DNA of 64,000 nt from Paracoccus sp. SMMA_5_TC. Lineage in GTDB: Bacteria; Pseudomonadota; Alphaproteobacteria; Rhodobacterales; Rhodobacteraceae. The notes beneath the pieces are model-generated. The model had not been told where the DNA came from and did not search any database. It worked only from the letters and a program-made list of their open reading frames with translations. Below are positions 28,416 to 38,434 of this stretch, piece by piece. The position numbers and the translations under genes are program-made. The DNA lies in the NCBI RefSeq assembly GCF_009696685.2, contig NZ_CP102355.1:2467501-2531500 (forward strand), read 5' to 3'. Numbering within the stretch: position 1 is the first letter of the stretch; each line of letters begins with the position of its first letter.

Positions 28416-29336
28416 ATGGATTGGGACAAGTTAAGAATCTTTCACGCCGTCGCCGACGCGGGTAGCCTGACCCACGCCGGTGATGTCCTGCACCTGTCCC
28501 AATCAGCCGTCAGCCGACAGATTCGCGCCCTGGAAGATTCGCTGGGCACGACATTGTTCCACCGTCACGCGCGCGGCCTGATTCTGACGGAACAGGGCGA
28601 GCTGCTATTTGACGCCACCTCGGCCATGGTGCGCAAGCTGGACACCACCGCCGCGCGCATTCGCGACAGCGAGGAGGGCGTGTTCGGCGAGCTCAAGGTG
28701 ACCACAACCACCGGTTTCGGCACCATGTGGCTGGTGCCGCGGCTGGCCAAGCTTTACGAGCGCTATCCCGATCTCAAGATCGACCTGCTGCTGGAAGAGC
28801 GTGTCCTGGACCTGCCGATGCGCGAAGCCGATGTCGCCATCCGCATGAAGGAACCCAATCAGCAGGATCTGATCCGCCGGCGACTGCTGAACATCCGCAT
28901 GCGTCTGTATGCCACGCCGGAATACCTGGCCAAGAACGGCACGCCAGAAACGCTGGACGATCTGACACCGCATCGTCTGATCTGTCAGACTCCCAGCACG
29001 CCCCAGGTCAGTTCAGGAATGGCCCTGTCGCAGATGCTGCTGACCCGCAACATCGCTTCGACCCTGACGGTGAACAATTATTTCGGCGTGCTGCAAGGCG
29101 TGCTGCATCATGTGGGCATCGGTATCCTGCCCGATTACCTGACCACCGACTTTCCGCAACTGACCCGCGTATTGCCGGACGTCGAATCAACCGAAGTTCC
29201 GGTTTTTCTTGCTTTCCCCGAGGAACTGCGCACTTCACGACGCGTCGCGGCGTTCCGCGACTTCGTGCTCGAGGAAATCCAGGCGATCCGACGCTCGCAG
29301 GCCGAGGAAAAGGCGGCAACGGAATCTGCCGACTGA
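28416..29336 (+). CDS. LysR-family transcriptional regulator
   Basis: A 306-residue LysR protein: winged helix-turn-helix at the N-terminus (GSLTHAGDVLHLSQSAVSRQIRALE, about 16-40) and a periplasmic-binding-like effector domain (about 90-290). ATG 28416 (MDWDKLRIFHAVADAG) is the standard family start. It is divergent from the indolepyruvate oxidoreductase gene, which it may control. The ligand is unknown. The C-terminal tail is charged (RSQAEEKAATESAD). Confidence 0.88.
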   Translation: MDWDKLRIFHAVADAGSLTHAGDVLHLSQSAVSRQIRALEDSLGTTLFHRHARGLILTEQGELLFDATSAMVRKLDTTAARIRDSEEGVFGELKVTTTTGFGTMWLVPRLAKLYERYPDLKIDLLLEERVLDLPMREADVAIRMKEPNQQDLIRRRLLNIRMRLYATPEYLAKNGTPETLDDLTPHRLICQTPSTPQVSSGMALSQMLLTRNIASTLTVNNYFGVLQGVLHHVGIGILPDYLTTDFPQLTRVLPDVESTEVPVFLAFPEELRTSRRVAAFRDFVLEEIQAIRRSQAEEKAATESAD

Positions 29337-29421
29337 CGCGCGAACAGGCAGTCGGCTGGGCTGCGCGCTCAAGATATTCGCAAACTGCATACCGGCCATG
29401 CCGCGGCAAACGGATTTGATC

Positions 29422-29541
29422 CTTGAACCGCGGCCTCCACCGCCATATCTCCACCCTCGAAGGCGATGATCCGAGGCAACTCTCATTACCTTCAACCTCC
29501 CTGTTGGACTTGAGCCGGGCTTCATGCCCGGCTTTTTTTTT
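29422..29541 (+). ncRNA. Candidate small RNA with RpoH-like promoter
   Basis: Between lysR and purL, CTTGAA (29422-29427) and CCATAT (29443-29448), 15 bp apart, resemble an alphaproteobacterial heat-shock sigma (RpoH) promoter. Transcription from about 29455 would run into a perfect terminator at 29514-29541, giving an RNA of about 87 nt. It has an internal CCTCG/CGAGG stem and an exposed CAACCTCCC stretch able to pair with Shine-Dalgarno sequences. No credible coding frame is present. It is a prediction from sequence only. Confidence 0.45.
29514..29541 (+). terminator. Strong intrinsic terminator before purL
   Basis: GCCGGGC (29514-29520), loop TTCAT, GCCCGGC (29526-29532), followed by nine T. 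It could end lysR mRNA or the candidate small RNA, and it isolates purL transcription. Confidence 0.85.
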
Positions 29542-29647
29542 GCGCCATCGTTGCGCCGGGCAATGCCCTGCCCGCCATGCCGCGAACCCTTTCCTAAATG
29601 TCGCCCACAGCTTAAAAGGCCCCAAACCGGGGAAAAGGGGCGCCAGA

Positions 29648-31819
29648 ATGAACGAACCGCAGATCACCGAAGAGCTGATCGCCGCGCACGGGCTGAAACC
29701 CGACGAATATCACAGGATTCTCGAGATCATCGGACGCGAGCCCAGCTTTACCGAACTGGGCATCTTTTCGGCGATGTGGAACGAACATTGTTCCTACAAA
29801 TCGTCCAAGAAGTGGCTGCGCACCCTGCCCACCACCGGACCCCAGGTCATTTGCGGCCCCGGCGAAAATGCGGGCGTGGTCGACATCGGCGACGGCCAGG
29901 CGGTGGTGTTCAAGATGGAAAGCCACAACCACCCCAGCTATATCGAGCCGCATCAGGGCGCAGCGACCGGCGTCGGCGGCATTTTGCGCGACGTGTTCAC
30001 CATGGGCGCCCGCCCGATTGCGGCCATGGATGCGCTGTCCTTTGGTCGCCCCGACCATCCCAAGACCGCGCATCTGGTCAAGGGCGTGGTCGAGGGCATC
30101 GGCGCCTATGGCAACGCCTTTGGCGTGCCGAACGTGGGCGGCGAGGTGCGCTTTCACCGCAGCTATGACGGCAACTGCCTGGTGAACGCCTTTGCCGCAG
30201 GTCTGGCCGATGCCGACCGGATCTTCTATTCGGCCGCTTCGGGCGTCGGCATGCCCGTGGTCTATCTGGGCGCCAAGACCGGCCGTGACGGCGTCGGCGG
30301 CGCCACCATGGCCAGCGCCGAATTCGACGATACGATCGAGGAAAAGCGCCCCACCGTTCAGGTCGGCGACCCCTTCACTGAAAAATGCCTGCTCGAGGCC
30401 TGCCTAGAACTGATGCAGACCGACAGTGTGATCTCGATCCAGGACATGGGTGCTGCGGGGCTGACCTGCTCGGCGGTCGAGATGGGCGACAAGGGCGGGC
30501 TGGGGATCAAGCTGATCCTCGACAACGTTCCCCAGCGCGAAACCGGCATGACCGCCTATGAAATGATGCTGTCGGAATCCCAGGAACGGATGCTGATGGT
30601 GCTGAAGCCGGAAAAAGAGGCCGAGGCCCGCGCCATCTTTGAAAAATGGGATCTGGACTTTGCCATTGTCGGCGAAACCATCGCCGAGGACCGTTTCCTG
30701 ATCATCCACGGCAACGAGGTCAAGGCCGACCTGCCGCTGTCGAAACTGTCCTCCAGCGCGCCGGAATACGACCGGCCCTGGATCGAGACGCCGCCGCCCG
30801 AGGCCCTGCCCGATCTGCCCGCCATCGCCCCGATCGCGGCGTTGCGGGCGCTCATCGGCAGCCCCAGCTATGCGCACAAGGGCTGGGTCTGGGAACAATA
30901 TGACACCCAGGTCGGAGCCGATACGGTGCAGCGGCCAGGGCTGGGAGCGGGCGTCGTCCGCGTCCACGGCACCCGCAAGGCGCTGGCTTTTACCAGCGAC
31001 GTGACCCCCCGCTATGTCAAGGCCAACCCGTTCGAGGGCGGCAAGCAGGCCGTCGCCGAAGCCTGGCGCAACCTGTGCGCGGTGGGCGCCCTGCCCTTGG
31101 CAGCGACCGACAACCTCAACTTCGGCAATCCCGAAAAGCCGGAAATCATGGGACAGTTTGTCGGTGCCATCAAGGGCATCGGTGCAGCCTGCGCGGCGCT
31201 TGATTTCCCGATCGTGTCGGGCAACGTGTCGCTTTACAACGAAACCGACGGCAGGGGCATCCTGCCCACCCCCACCATTGGCGGCGTCGGGTTGATCGAC
31301 GACCTCGCAAACCTGATCGCCGGCCAACCGGGGGCAGGTGACATCGCCCTGGTGATCGGGGAAACCCGCGGTCATCTGGGCCAGTCGGCGCTGGCCGCCG
31401 AAGCCTTCGGCATCGAGGCGGGCGATGCGCCGCCTGTCGATCTGGCGGCCGAGCGCAAGCACGGCGAATTCCTGCGCGCCCAGCGCAAGCTTGTCCGCGC
31501 CGCCTGCGATCTGTCGGATGGCGGGCTTGCGCTGGCCGCCTTTGAAATGGCCGAAGCCGCCGGGATCGGCATGTCACTGGACAGCGCCGACATTGCCCAG
31601 CTTTTCGGCGAAGATCAGGCCCGCTATCTGGTCGCCTGCGCCCCCGAACAGGCATCCGCTTTCGAGCAGGCCGCGGCCGCAGCGGATGTGCCTGTCAGCC
31701 GGGTAGGCAGCTTTGGCGGTGATCGCATTGCCCTGGGCGGGGACAGTGCAGCGCTGGCGGAACTGTCGCAGCTCTATCGCAGTGCCTTTGAAAAGCAGCT
31801 CGGCCTGGAATTGGCCTGA
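29648..31819 (+). CDS. purL: Phosphoribosylformylglycinamidine synthase subunit PurL
   Basis: A 723-residue small-type PurL that works with separate PurS and PurQ to convert FGAR to FGAM in purine synthesis. ATP-site and structural motifs are visible: [15 protein letters not shown], the [11 protein letters not shown] signature and [20 protein letters not shown]. The C-terminal half repeats the fold ([33 protein letters not shown]). ATG 29648 follows AAAGGGG. purS and purQ are not in the window. Confidence 0.97.
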   Translation: MNEPQITEELIAAHGLKPDEYHRILEIIGREPSFTELGIFSAMWNEHCSYKSSKKWLRTLPTTGPQVICGPGENAGVVDIGDGQAVVFKMESHNHPSYIEPHQGAATGVGGILRDVFTMGARPIAAMDALSFGRPDHPKTAHLVKGVVEGIGAYGNAFGVPNVGGEVRFHRSYDGNCLVNAFAAGLADADRIFYSAASGVGMPVVYLGAKTGRDGVGGATMASAEFDDTIEEKRPTVQVGDPFTEKCLLEACLELMQTDSVISIQDMGAAGLTCSAVEMGDKGGLGIKLILDNVPQRETGMTAYEMMLSESQERMLMVLKPEKEAEARAIFEKWDLDFAIVGETIAEDRFLIIHGNEVKADLPLSKLSSSAPEYDRPWIETPPPEALPDLPAIAPIAALRALIGSPSYAHKGWVWEQYDTQVGADTVQRPGLGAGVVRVHGTRKALAFTSDVTPRYVKANPFEGGKQAVAEAWRNLCAVGALPLAATDNLNFGNPEKPEIMGQFVGAIKGIGAACAALDFPIVSGNVSLYNETDGRGILPTPTIGGVGLIDDLANLIAGQPGAGDIALVIGETRGHLGQSALAAEAFGIEAGDAPPVDLAAERKHGEFLRAQRKLVRAACDLSDGGLALAAFEMAEAAGIGMSLDSADIAQLFGEDQARYLVACAPEQASAFEQAAAAADVPVSRVGSFGGDRIALGGDSAALAELSQLYRSAFEKQLGLELA

Positions 31820-31841
31820 AGCCTGATCCCCGAAACAAAGA

Positions 31842-31861
31842 ACGGCCCCGCAAGGGGCCGT
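31842..31861. terminator. Hairpin between purL and convergent protease gene
   Basis: ACGGCCCC (31842-31849), loop GCAA, GGGGCCGT (31854-31861): a perfect 8-bp stem 22 bases past the purL stop. No long T run on either side. Probably serves both convergent genes. Confidence 0.6.
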
Positions 31862-31887
31862 TGCCGTTTCATATCGCTGCCGCCCGC

Positions 31888-33414
31888 CTATTGCACAGGC
31901 AGCGCCACAAAGCGCGGCTCACCGGCGCGGCGCACCATCACCAGGATCGATTTGCGGCCGGCATCGCGCGCCTCCTTGATCCGGGCTTCCAGATCGTTCA
32001 GGCTGGCTACGGGCTTCTGCCCGGCCTCGGTGATGACATCGCCGGGGGTCAGGCCCTTGTCGGCTGCGGCACCTGAGGGGTCCACCGATTGCACCACCAG
32101 CCCCTGCATGTCGCGCGACACGCCCAGTTCCGCCGCGATCTCGGGCGTCAGCGGCGCCAGGGTCATACCCATCAGATCGCTGGCCGAGGCTGTGGCACTG
32201 CCCACGCTGCCCGCTCCGGTGCCTTCCGCCAGTTCGCGGCGGCCCAGCGTGACCTTCAGCTCGACCTGCTTGCCATCGCGCTGCACGGTCACATCGACGG
32301 CCTCGCCGACCGGCGCATCGGCGACCCGGCGCACAAGATCGCGGGGATCCTTCACCTCGCCGCCGGCAAAGCGGATGATGACATCGCCCGCCTTCATGCC
32401 GGCATCGGCCGCAGGCCCGGTGGGGACATCCGTGACCATCGCGCCTGCGGCAGTTCCCAGCCCAAGCGATTCGGCAATGTCAGGCGTCACCGGCTGGATC
32501 TTGACCCCCAGCCAGCCGCGCCGCGTTTCGCCGAACTGTTCCAGCTGTTCGACCACCTTGCTCACCACATTCGACGCCATCGAGAAGCCGATGCCGATCG
32601 AGCCGCCGTTCGGGGACAGGATGGCGGTGTTCACCCCGATCACCTCGCCATCCATGTTGAACAGCGGACCGCCGGAATTGCCGCGGTTGATCGCCGCGTC
32701 GGTCTGGATGAAATCGTCATAGGTGCCAGACAGCGCCCGGTTACGCGCCGAAACGATCCCGGTCGAGGCCGAGAACCCCTGTCCCAGCGGATTGCCCAGC
32801 GCCAGCACCCAATCGCCCACGCGCGCCTTGTCGCTATCGCCGAACTTGACGAACGGCAGGGCTTGGGTGCTTTCCACCTTCAGCACCGCGATGTCGGTCT
32901 TGTCGTCACGCCCCACGACCTTGGCGGGCAGCTTTTCGCCGGAAAAGAACTCGACCTCGATCTCGTCGGCGCCGTCGATCACGTGATTGTTGGTCACGAT
33001 CAGACCTTCGGGCGACACCACGAAGCCCGACCCCAGCGCGTTCGAGCGCTGTTCGGTCATCGGTCCGCCAAAGGGGCCGCCCTCGCGTCCGGGCGGAAAG
33101 CCGGGAAATCCGAATTCGCGGAACAGATCGCTGAAGGGGCTGCCTTCGGGCAGTTGCGGGCCGCGCGCCAGCGGCGTTGCCACTGTAGCGGTCGTTGTGA
33201 TGTTCACGACGGCCGGGCTGACCTGCTCGACCAGGTCGGCAAAGCTTTCCGGCATCACCCGCTGCTGCCGGGCGGCGCTGTCGGGCGCGGTCAGCGGCTG
33301 GCTGTCGGCGGCAGAGCCCGCAGCAGGCGGCTGTTGGGCAGTCGCCGGATTCATGGCCAGCAGCAGCGCCAGACCCGAGGCGGTCAAAAGATGACGGGAC
33401 GAAACGGTTTTCAT
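31888..33414 (-). CDS. Do-type periplasmic serine protease (DegP/DegQ family)
   Basis: A 508-residue HtrA-family protease/chaperone for misfolded envelope proteins. It has a signal peptide (HLLTASGLALLLAMNPATAQ), the catalytic triad His (TNNHVIDGADE), Asp (DDKTDIAVLK) and Ser (NRGNSGGPLF), then two PDZ domains (RRGWLGVKIQPV onward and GMTLAPLTPEIAAELG onward). The length fits the two-PDZ Do type. AAGGAG sits before the ATG at 33414. The 150-bp gap to the next gene shows no further frame. Which of DegP, DegQ or MucD is the best name is not decided. Confidence 0.93.
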   Translation of the reverse strand: MKTVSSRHLLTASGLALLLAMNPATAQQPPAAGSAADSQPLTAPDSAARQQRVMPESFADLVEQVSPAVVNITTTATVATPLARGPQLPEGSPFSDLFREFGFPGFPPGREGGPFGGPMTEQRSNALGSGFVVSPEGLIVTNNHVIDGADEIEVEFFSGEKLPAKVVGRDDKTDIAVLKVESTQALPFVKFGDSDKARVGDWVLALGNPLGQGFSASTGIVSARNRALSGTYDDFIQTDAAINRGNSGGPLFNMDGEVIGVNTAILSPNGGSIGIGFSMASNVVSKVVEQLEQFGETRRGWLGVKIQPVTPDIAESLGLGTAAGAMVTDVPTGPAADAGMKAGDVIIRFAGGEVKDPRDLVRRVADAPVGEAVDVTVQRDGKQVELKVTLGRRELAEGTGAGSVGSATASASDLMGMTLAPLTPEIAAELGVSRDMQGLVVQSVDPSGAAADKGLTPGDVITEAGQKPVASLNDLEARIKEARDAGRKSILVMVRRAGEPRFVALPVQ

Positions 33415-33565
33415 CAGGACGATCTCCTTGGCGGCCGGGCCTTCGCAGTGCCCTGCGGCAATATGCTTATCTTCGGCCGGATTTTCGAGCCCGTTTCAAG
33501 CCCGCGCCGCATCCACCGACATGAACTGATCGTGACTGCCGTCACCTGCATTAGCGCCTGACAGA

Positions 33566-33886
33566 TCAGTTCAAGGGCTGGCAGCGCTCCGCGCAGGTCA
33601 GCAAGACGCGACTGCTGGCCCCCTGCATGCTGATGGCAGAAACCTGCGCCCGATGGCGATGCCAGCGGCCGCCCAGAACCTCGATGCTGTCCTGACCCTG
33701 AAAACTGGCATCCAGAACCGCCAGCAGTGCCGGCCCGCGCAGCTCGACCTCGATGCCGCCGGCGACCGCGCGCACGGCTTGCGGGGTTACGCGCCGCGCG
33801 CCCACGATCAGCTCCACCCCCGCGACGTCAGGGCTCGGCAGGGGTTGCCCCGGCGCGGCGGCCGGATGGGTGTCCAGACGCGCCAT
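33566..33886 (-). CDS. Hypothetical protein coupled to nrdJ
   Basis: A 106-residue protein I do not recognise. The start ATG at 33886 overlaps the nrdJ stop (ATGA), so it is translated from the nrdJ message. The N-terminal third is proline-rich (THPAAAPGQPLPSPDVAG), followed by a strand-rich core (VELIVGARRVTPQAVRAV, then EVELRGPALLAVLDA) and SSRVLLTCAERC near the end, whose two cysteines are the only ones. There is no signal peptide or membrane helix. A PilZ-like barrel is conceivable but unproven. Coupling suggests a link to class II ribonucleotide reduction. Confidence 0.6.
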   Translation of the reverse strand: MARLDTHPAAAPGQPLPSPDVAGVELIVGARRVTPQAVRAVAGGIEVELRGPALLAVLDASFQGQDSIEVLGGRWHRHRAQVSAISMQGASSRVLLTCAERCQPLN

Positions 33887-36800
33887 CAGCTGCACCCGCT
33901 GGTCGCGCCGCAGGTGTTGCACTTCATGCAGGTGCCGTTCCTGACAAGGGTATAGTTGCCGCATTCGCCACAGGGATCGCCCTCATAGCCCTGCATCCTG
34001 GCCTTGGCGCGTGCATCCATGGTGGCAACCCCGCCCTCGGGCAGCGCAACCGCCATGGCCGAAACCCCGGATTGCAGCGCCATCAGATCCTGCGGCAGAC
34101 GCTTGCGCAGATAACCGGTCGAACTGATCTGGCGCAGCATTTCCAGCGAACGCGACGCGCCGTCGCTGACCGGGCCGACATTCGGCTGCGGCTCGCCCTC
34201 GCCCAGGTCGTCAAACCGCGCCCCCTGCGGGGGCACATGTGCCAGATCGGTGCGGTCCAGATAGCTGATGGCCAGTTCGCGGAACACGTAATCGAGGATC
34301 GAGGTCGCATTCTTGATGCTGTCATTGCCCTGCACCGTGCCCGCCGGCTCGAAGCGGGTAAAGGTAAAGGCATCGACGAATTCCTCCAGCGGCACGCCGT
34401 ATTGCAGGCCGACCGACACCGCGATGGCGAAATTGTTCATCATCGCCCGAAAGCCGGCACCTTCCTTGTGCATGTCGATGAAGATTTCACCCAGACTGCC
34501 GTCGTCGTATTCGCCGGTGCGCAGATAGACCTTATGTCCGCCGACGATCGCCTTCTGGGTATAACCCTTGCGCCGATGCGGCAGCTTTTCGCGGTGGCTG
34601 CGCACGGCCTCCTTGACGATGATCCGCTCGACCACCTTCTGGGCAATGACGGCGGCCTTTTCCTGCGCGCTGCCGGTGGCCAGGGTTTCCTCGGCGTCCT
34701 CGTCATCCTCGACCAGGGCGGCGGCCAGCGGTTGCGACAGTTTCGAGCCATCGCGGTAAAGCGCATTCGCCTTGATCCCCAAGGACCAGGACAGTTCGTA
34801 GGCCGCCAGCGCATCGGCAATCGTGGCGCTATTCGGCATGTTGATCGTCTTGCTGATCGCCCCCGAGATGAAGCTTTGCGCCGCCGCCATCATGCGGATG
34901 TGGCTGTCGACCGACAGATAGCGGCTGCCCTTCTTGCCGCAGGCATTGGCACAGTCGAATACTGGCAGATGCGCCGGGTCCAGATGCGGGGCCCCCTCCA
35001 GCGTCATGGTGCCGCAGACATGGTCGTTGGCGGCGTCGATCTGCGCCTTGCTGAAGCCCAGGTGGCGCAGCAGGTCAAAGGTCGGGTCGGCCAGCTTTTC
35101 CGCCGGGATACCCAGGGTTTCGCGGCAGAAGCTTTCGCCGAGCGTCCACTGGTTGAATACGAAACGGATGTCGAAAGCCGCTTCCAGCGCCGACTCGATG
35201 CGTTCCAGCTCGCGCGGGCCGAAGCCGTGGCCGATCAGGCTGGCATGGTTGATGGCGGGACAGTTGCCCAGGCTGGCGTGACCCACGGCATATGCGATGA
35301 TGTCCGCGATCTGGGTCGATGTGTAGCCCAGCGCCTCGAGCGCGGCGGGAACCGAGCGGTTGATGATCTTGAAATAGCCGCCACCGGCCAGCTTCTTGAA
35401 TTTCACCAGGGCAAAATCGGGCTCGATCCCGGTGGTGTCGCAATCCATCACCAGACCGATGGTGCCCGTGGGTGCGATCACCGTGGCCTGGGCGTTGCGA
35501 TAGCCGTGCCGTTCGCCCAAGGTCAGCGCATCGTCCCAGCTTTGCCGGGCCAGCGCGACCAGATGCGGATCGGGGCAGTTCTGCGCATCCAGCGCCACCG
35601 GGGCGACGTTCACGCCCTGATAGTCGCCGCTGCCATGCGCCGCGGCCCGATGGTTGCGGATCACCCGCAGCATATGGGTGGCATTGCGGGCATAGCCCGG
35701 AAACGGCCCCAGTTCGGCCGCCATCTGCGCCGATGTGGCATAGGCCACGCCGGTCATGATCGCGGTCAGCGCCCCGCACAAGGCCCTGCCCTGATCGGAA
35801 TCGTAGCCCAGCCCCATGGTCATCAGCAGACCGCCGATATTGGCGTAGCCCAGCCCGAGGGTGCGGAAATCATAGCTGCGCTGGGCGATTTCGCGGCTGG
35901 GGAACTGTGCCATCAGCACGCTGATTTCCAGGGTCAGCGTCCACAACCGGGCGGCATGGACATAGGCCTCGGCATCGAAATTGCGACCGTTCCAGAAAGT
36001 CAGCAGGTTCATCGACGCCAGGTTGCAGGCGGTATCGTCCAGGAACATGTATTCCGAACACGGGTTCGAGCCCCGGATCGGCCCGTCCGCCGGACAGGTG
36101 TGCCAGGCGTTCACGGTGTCGTGGAACTGGATGCCCGGATCGGCGCAGGCCCAGGCGGCGTGCCCGATCTGATCCCACAACTCGCGCGCCGAAACCGTGC
36201 GCGCCACCTTTCCGTCGGTGCGGCGGATCAGCTCCCAAGGCAGATCCTCACGCACCGCCCGCAGGAAGGCGTCGGTCACCCGCACCGAATTGTTCGAGTT
36301 CTGCCCCGAGACCGAGACATAGGCTTCGGAATCCCAATCGGTATCGTAGGTCGGAAATTCAATCGAATCAAATCCCTGACGGGCATATTGCAGAACCCGG
36401 TTCACATAGGTTTCCGGGATCATGCTGCGTTTGGCACTGCGAATTGCCGATTTCAACGCCGCGTTCCGGGCCGGGTCGGTCGCATCCTCGATGCTGCCAT
36501 CCCAGCCACGGATCGCGGCGAAGATTTCGTTCAACTTGCGTTCATGCATCTTGGAACCAGCCACCAGCGCGGCGACCTTCTGTTCCTCGATGACCTTCCA
36601 GTTGATGAACTGCTCGATGTCGGGGTGATCCATGTCGCAGATCACCATCTTTGCCGCGCGCCGGGTCGTGCCGCCCGATTTGATCGCGCCGGCTGCGCGG
36701 TCTCCGATCTTCAGAAAGCCCATCAGCCCCGAAGATTTGCCGCCGCCCGACAGTTTCTCGCCCTCCCCTCGAAGGGACGAAAAATTGGTGCCCGTGCCCG

Positions 36801-37485
36801 AGCCATATTTGAACAGCCGCGCCTCGCGGACCCACAGGTCCATGATGCCGCCTTCGTTCACCAGATCGTCGGCAACGGACTGGATGAAACAGGCGTGCGG
36901 CTGGGGATGCTCATAGGCGCTGTCCGATCGGGTCAGCTTGCCCGTGCGGTAATCGACGTAGAAATGCCCCTGGCCCGGGCCGTCGATCCCATAGGCCCAA
37001 TGCAGGCCGGTGTTGAACCACTGCGGCGAATTGGGCGCGCCCATCTGCGCGGCCAGCATGAAGCGCATTTCGTCGTAATAGGCGCGGGCGTCATCCTCGG
37101 TGGTGAAATACCCGCCCTTCCAGCCCCAATAGGCCCATGCCCCGGCCATGCGGTCGAATACCTGCCGGGCCGAGGTTTCCCCGATGTAGCGCTCTGCCTC
37201 GGGCAATTCGGCCAGCGCCTGTTCGTCGGCGACCGAACGCCACAGGAATTCAGGCACCGATTTTTCGCGCACGGGCTTCAGCCGCGCCGGCACCCCGGCC
37301 TTGCGAAAGTATTTCTGGGCGATCACGTCAGCGGCGACCTGGCTCCAGCCTTCGGGAACCTCGACGGCCTCGTTGCGGAACACGATCTGGCCGTCGGGGT
37401 TGCGGATTTCGCTGCTGGTGGTCTTGAAAGTGATGCCACCATAGGCCCCGGTTTCGACCTTGGTAAAGCGCCGTTCGATCCGCAT
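33886..37485 (-). CDS. nrdJ: Adenosylcobalamin-dependent (class II) ribonucleotide reductase
   Basis: A 1199-residue class II RNR that makes deoxynucleotides without an oxygen-dependent subunit. Visible marks are [38 protein letters not shown] with the NPCSE active-site strand, and the C-terminal cysteine-rich zinc-finger tail ([18 protein letters not shown]...CGATSGCS) that re-reduces the active site. It needs vitamin B12, suiting growth with or without oxygen. Upstream lie two NrdR-like palindromes. The stop overlaps the start of the downstream hypothetical gene. Confidence 0.96.
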   Translation of the reverse strand: MRIERRFTKVETGAYGGITFKTTSSEIRNPDGQIVFRNEAVEVPEGWSQVAADVIAQKYFRKAGVPARLKPVREKSVPEFLWRSVADEQALAELPEAERYIGETSARQVFDRMAGAWAYWGWKGGYFTTEDDARAYYDEMRFMLAAQMGAPNSPQWFNTGLHWAYGIDGPGQGHFYVDYRTGKLTRSDSAYEHPQPHACFIQSVADDLVNEGGIMDLWVREARLFKYGSGTGTNFSSLRGEGEKLSGGGKSSGLMGFLKIGDRAAGAIKSGGTTRRAAKMVICDMDHPDIEQFINWKVIEEQKVAALVAGSKMHERKLNEIFAAIRGWDGSIEDATDPARNAALKSAIRSAKRSMIPETYVNRVLQYARQGFDSIEFPTYDTDWDSEAYVSVSGQNSNNSVRVTDAFLRAVREDLPWELIRRTDGKVARTVSARELWDQIGHAAWACADPGIQFHDTVNAWHTCPADGPIRGSNPCSEYMFLDDTACNLASMNLLTFWNGRNFDAEAYVHAARLWTLTLEISVLMAQFPSREIAQRSYDFRTLGLGYANIGGLLMTMGLGYDSDQGRALCGALTAIMTGVAYATSAQMAAELGPFPGYARNATHMLRVIRNHRAAAHGSGDYQGVNVAPVALDAQNCPDPHLVALARQSWDDALTLGERHGYRNAQATVIAPTGTIGLVMDCDTTGIEPDFALVKFKKLAGGGYFKIINRSVPAALEALGYTSTQIADIIAYAVGHASLGNCPAINHASLIGHGFGPRELERIESALEAAFDIRFVFNQWTLGESFCRETLGIPAEKLADPTFDLLRHLGFSKAQIDAANDHVCGTMTLEGAPHLDPAHLPVFDCANACGKKGSRYLSVDSHIRMMAAAQSFISGAISKTINMPNSATIADALAAYELSWSLGIKANALYRDGSKLSQPLAAALVEDDEDAEETLATGSAQEKAAVIAQKVVERIIVKEAVRSHREKLPHRRKGYTQKAIVGGHKVYLRTGEYDDGSLGEIFIDMHKEGAGFRAMMNNFAIAVSVGLQYGVPLEEFVDAFTFTRFEPAGTVQGNDSIKNATSILDYVFRELAISYLDRTDLAHVPPQGARFDDLGEGEPQPNVGPVSDGASRSLEMLRQISSTGYLRKRLPQDLMALQSGVSAMAVALPEGGVATMDARAKARMQGYEGDPCGECGNYTLVRNGTCMKCNTCGATSGCS

Positions 37486-37587
37486 TTGTGCCGTCCCTGC
37501 CGCCTGGGTGGCGCGAACCGATCGGGCAGATGCCTGCGCATCCCTGCCCGGCCGGCCACCGCCGCCCTCACCTGTTGTTGACCCGAT

Positions 37588-37644
37588 GCGATCTGTTCAG
37601 CCACTAAATCTGGTGGCCAGATCGCTACGCGCCACAAACTGGCG
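37588..37644 (-). promoter_or_regulatory. Candidate NrdR box pair and hairpin upstream of nrdJ
   Basis: On the nrdJ strand, GCCACCAGATTTAGTGGC (37617-37600) and CGCCAGTTTGTGGCG (37644-37630) are palindromes with centres about 28 bp apart. The first agrees with the NrdR box pattern at about 11 of 16 positions, and paired boxes about three turns apart are typical of NrdR. Flanking GCGATCTG...CAGATCGC extends the first box into a stem that could also form in RNA. They lie 100-160 bp before the nrdJ ATG. I see no cobalamin riboswitch here. Confidence 0.4.
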
Positions 37645-37820
37645 TGAGTGAATGCGTGTTTCAACCGAATTATTTTTTCCGATCTCCGCGTTCGCCATTG
37701 ACAGGCGAGCCTTGCCGCAGCCGCAAAGATTCGTCCCCAGAATGCCGCAGAAGGCGCAGGTTTTCACGCATAGCGCGAAATTCCTGCAATCCGGGGCGCT
37801 TCGCAGCCGCTGTTCAAGCA

Positions 37821-37841
37821 TCATCCACAATTTCATCCACA
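37821..37841 (-). promoter_or_regulatory. Two DnaA-box-like repeats
   Basis: On the minus strand TGTGGATGA occurs twice with a 3-bp spacer (37841-37833 and 37829-37821), each one mismatch from the DnaA box TGTGGATAA. They lie in the 406-bp gene-free stretch between the 5-FCL stop (37892) and the nrdJ start (37485). The rest of that stretch holds the NrdR-like pair and an AT-rich segment near 37665-37685 (ATTATTTTTTCC) that could carry the nrdJ promoter. I see nothing else in it. Confidence 0.3.
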
Positions 37842-37891
37842 GCGACACGGCATCCGCGTCAGCGTGAATGCTGCATGGGCAAAAATCGACT

Positions 37892-38434
37892 TCAGGGGCT
37901 GGGCGTGATGATTTCCCGGTCGGTGACGATCATATCAAGCGGTTGATCGGTCGGCTCCGTGGGAATCAGGCGAATCTCTTGCCCGGCAAAGGCCAGGCCG
38001 ATGGCTGTGGTCGGACCGGCAGCGCGCAGCTGCGCCAGGGTCCGGTCGTAAAACCCGCCGCCGTAACCCAGTCGCGCACCGTTACGGTCGAAACCTGCCA
38101 GTGGCACGATCAAGACCTGCGGCCGCAACTCGGGCGCATCGGGGGGTGGATGGCGGGTATCATACCGCCCGACTTCAAGCCGCCCGTCGTATCGACGGAA
38201 TATAAGGGGCTGCGCCGGCGCAGTCACCACCGGCAGACAGACCGGCCCATCGTGAGCCGTCATGGCGGGACGGGGATCGGCCTCGCCCCGCATGGGCCAG
38301 TAACCGGCCAATACCTGCCCGGACCAGGGGGCAAGCACTTCCCTTAAATTCTGGCTCAACGCATGCGCATCACCGCCGCGTTCACGCGCCTGCAAAGCCT
38401 GCCGGCGCAACGCATGCTTTACATCAACATCCAT
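37892..38434 (-). CDS. 5-formyltetrahydrofolate cyclo-ligase
   Basis: A 180-residue enzyme converting 5-formyl-THF to 5,10-methenyl-THF with ATP. The C-terminal signature is clear: VPLAGFDRNGARLGYGGGFYDRTL. The N-terminal KHALRRQALQARE matches the family start. The gene overlaps the 3' end of mgtE by 16 bp on the same strand. The 6S RNA gene is often next to this gene in proteobacteria, but mgtE occupies the upstream side and I could not recognise 6S RNA downstream. Confidence 0.9.
   Translation of the reverse strand: MDVDVKHALRRQALQARERGGDAHALSQNLREVLAPWSGQVLAGYWPMRGEADPRPAMTAHDGPVCLPVVTAPAQPLIFRRYDGRLEVGRYDTRHPPPDAPELRPQVLIVPLAGFDRNGARLGYGGGFYDRTLAQLRAAGPTTAIGLAFAGQEIRLIPTEPTDQPLDMIVTDREIITPSP

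Noticed and set aside
33727..37581. A 1284-codon plus-strand frame opposite nrdJ
   Set aside because: Antisense shadow. The minus strand carries NPCSE and the cysteine-rich C-terminal tail of class II RNR.
37486..37660. A cobalamin riboswitch before the B12-dependent RNR gene
   Set aside because: I could not find a B12 box or the conserved core. The GCCAC/GTGGC stem is explained better as an NrdR-like box. A covariance-model search would settle it.
37597..37848. An 83-codon minus-strand frame in the nrdJ upstream region with several cysteines
   Set aside because: No ribosome site, no family resemblance, and it overlaps the regulatory palindromes. It is more likely chance.
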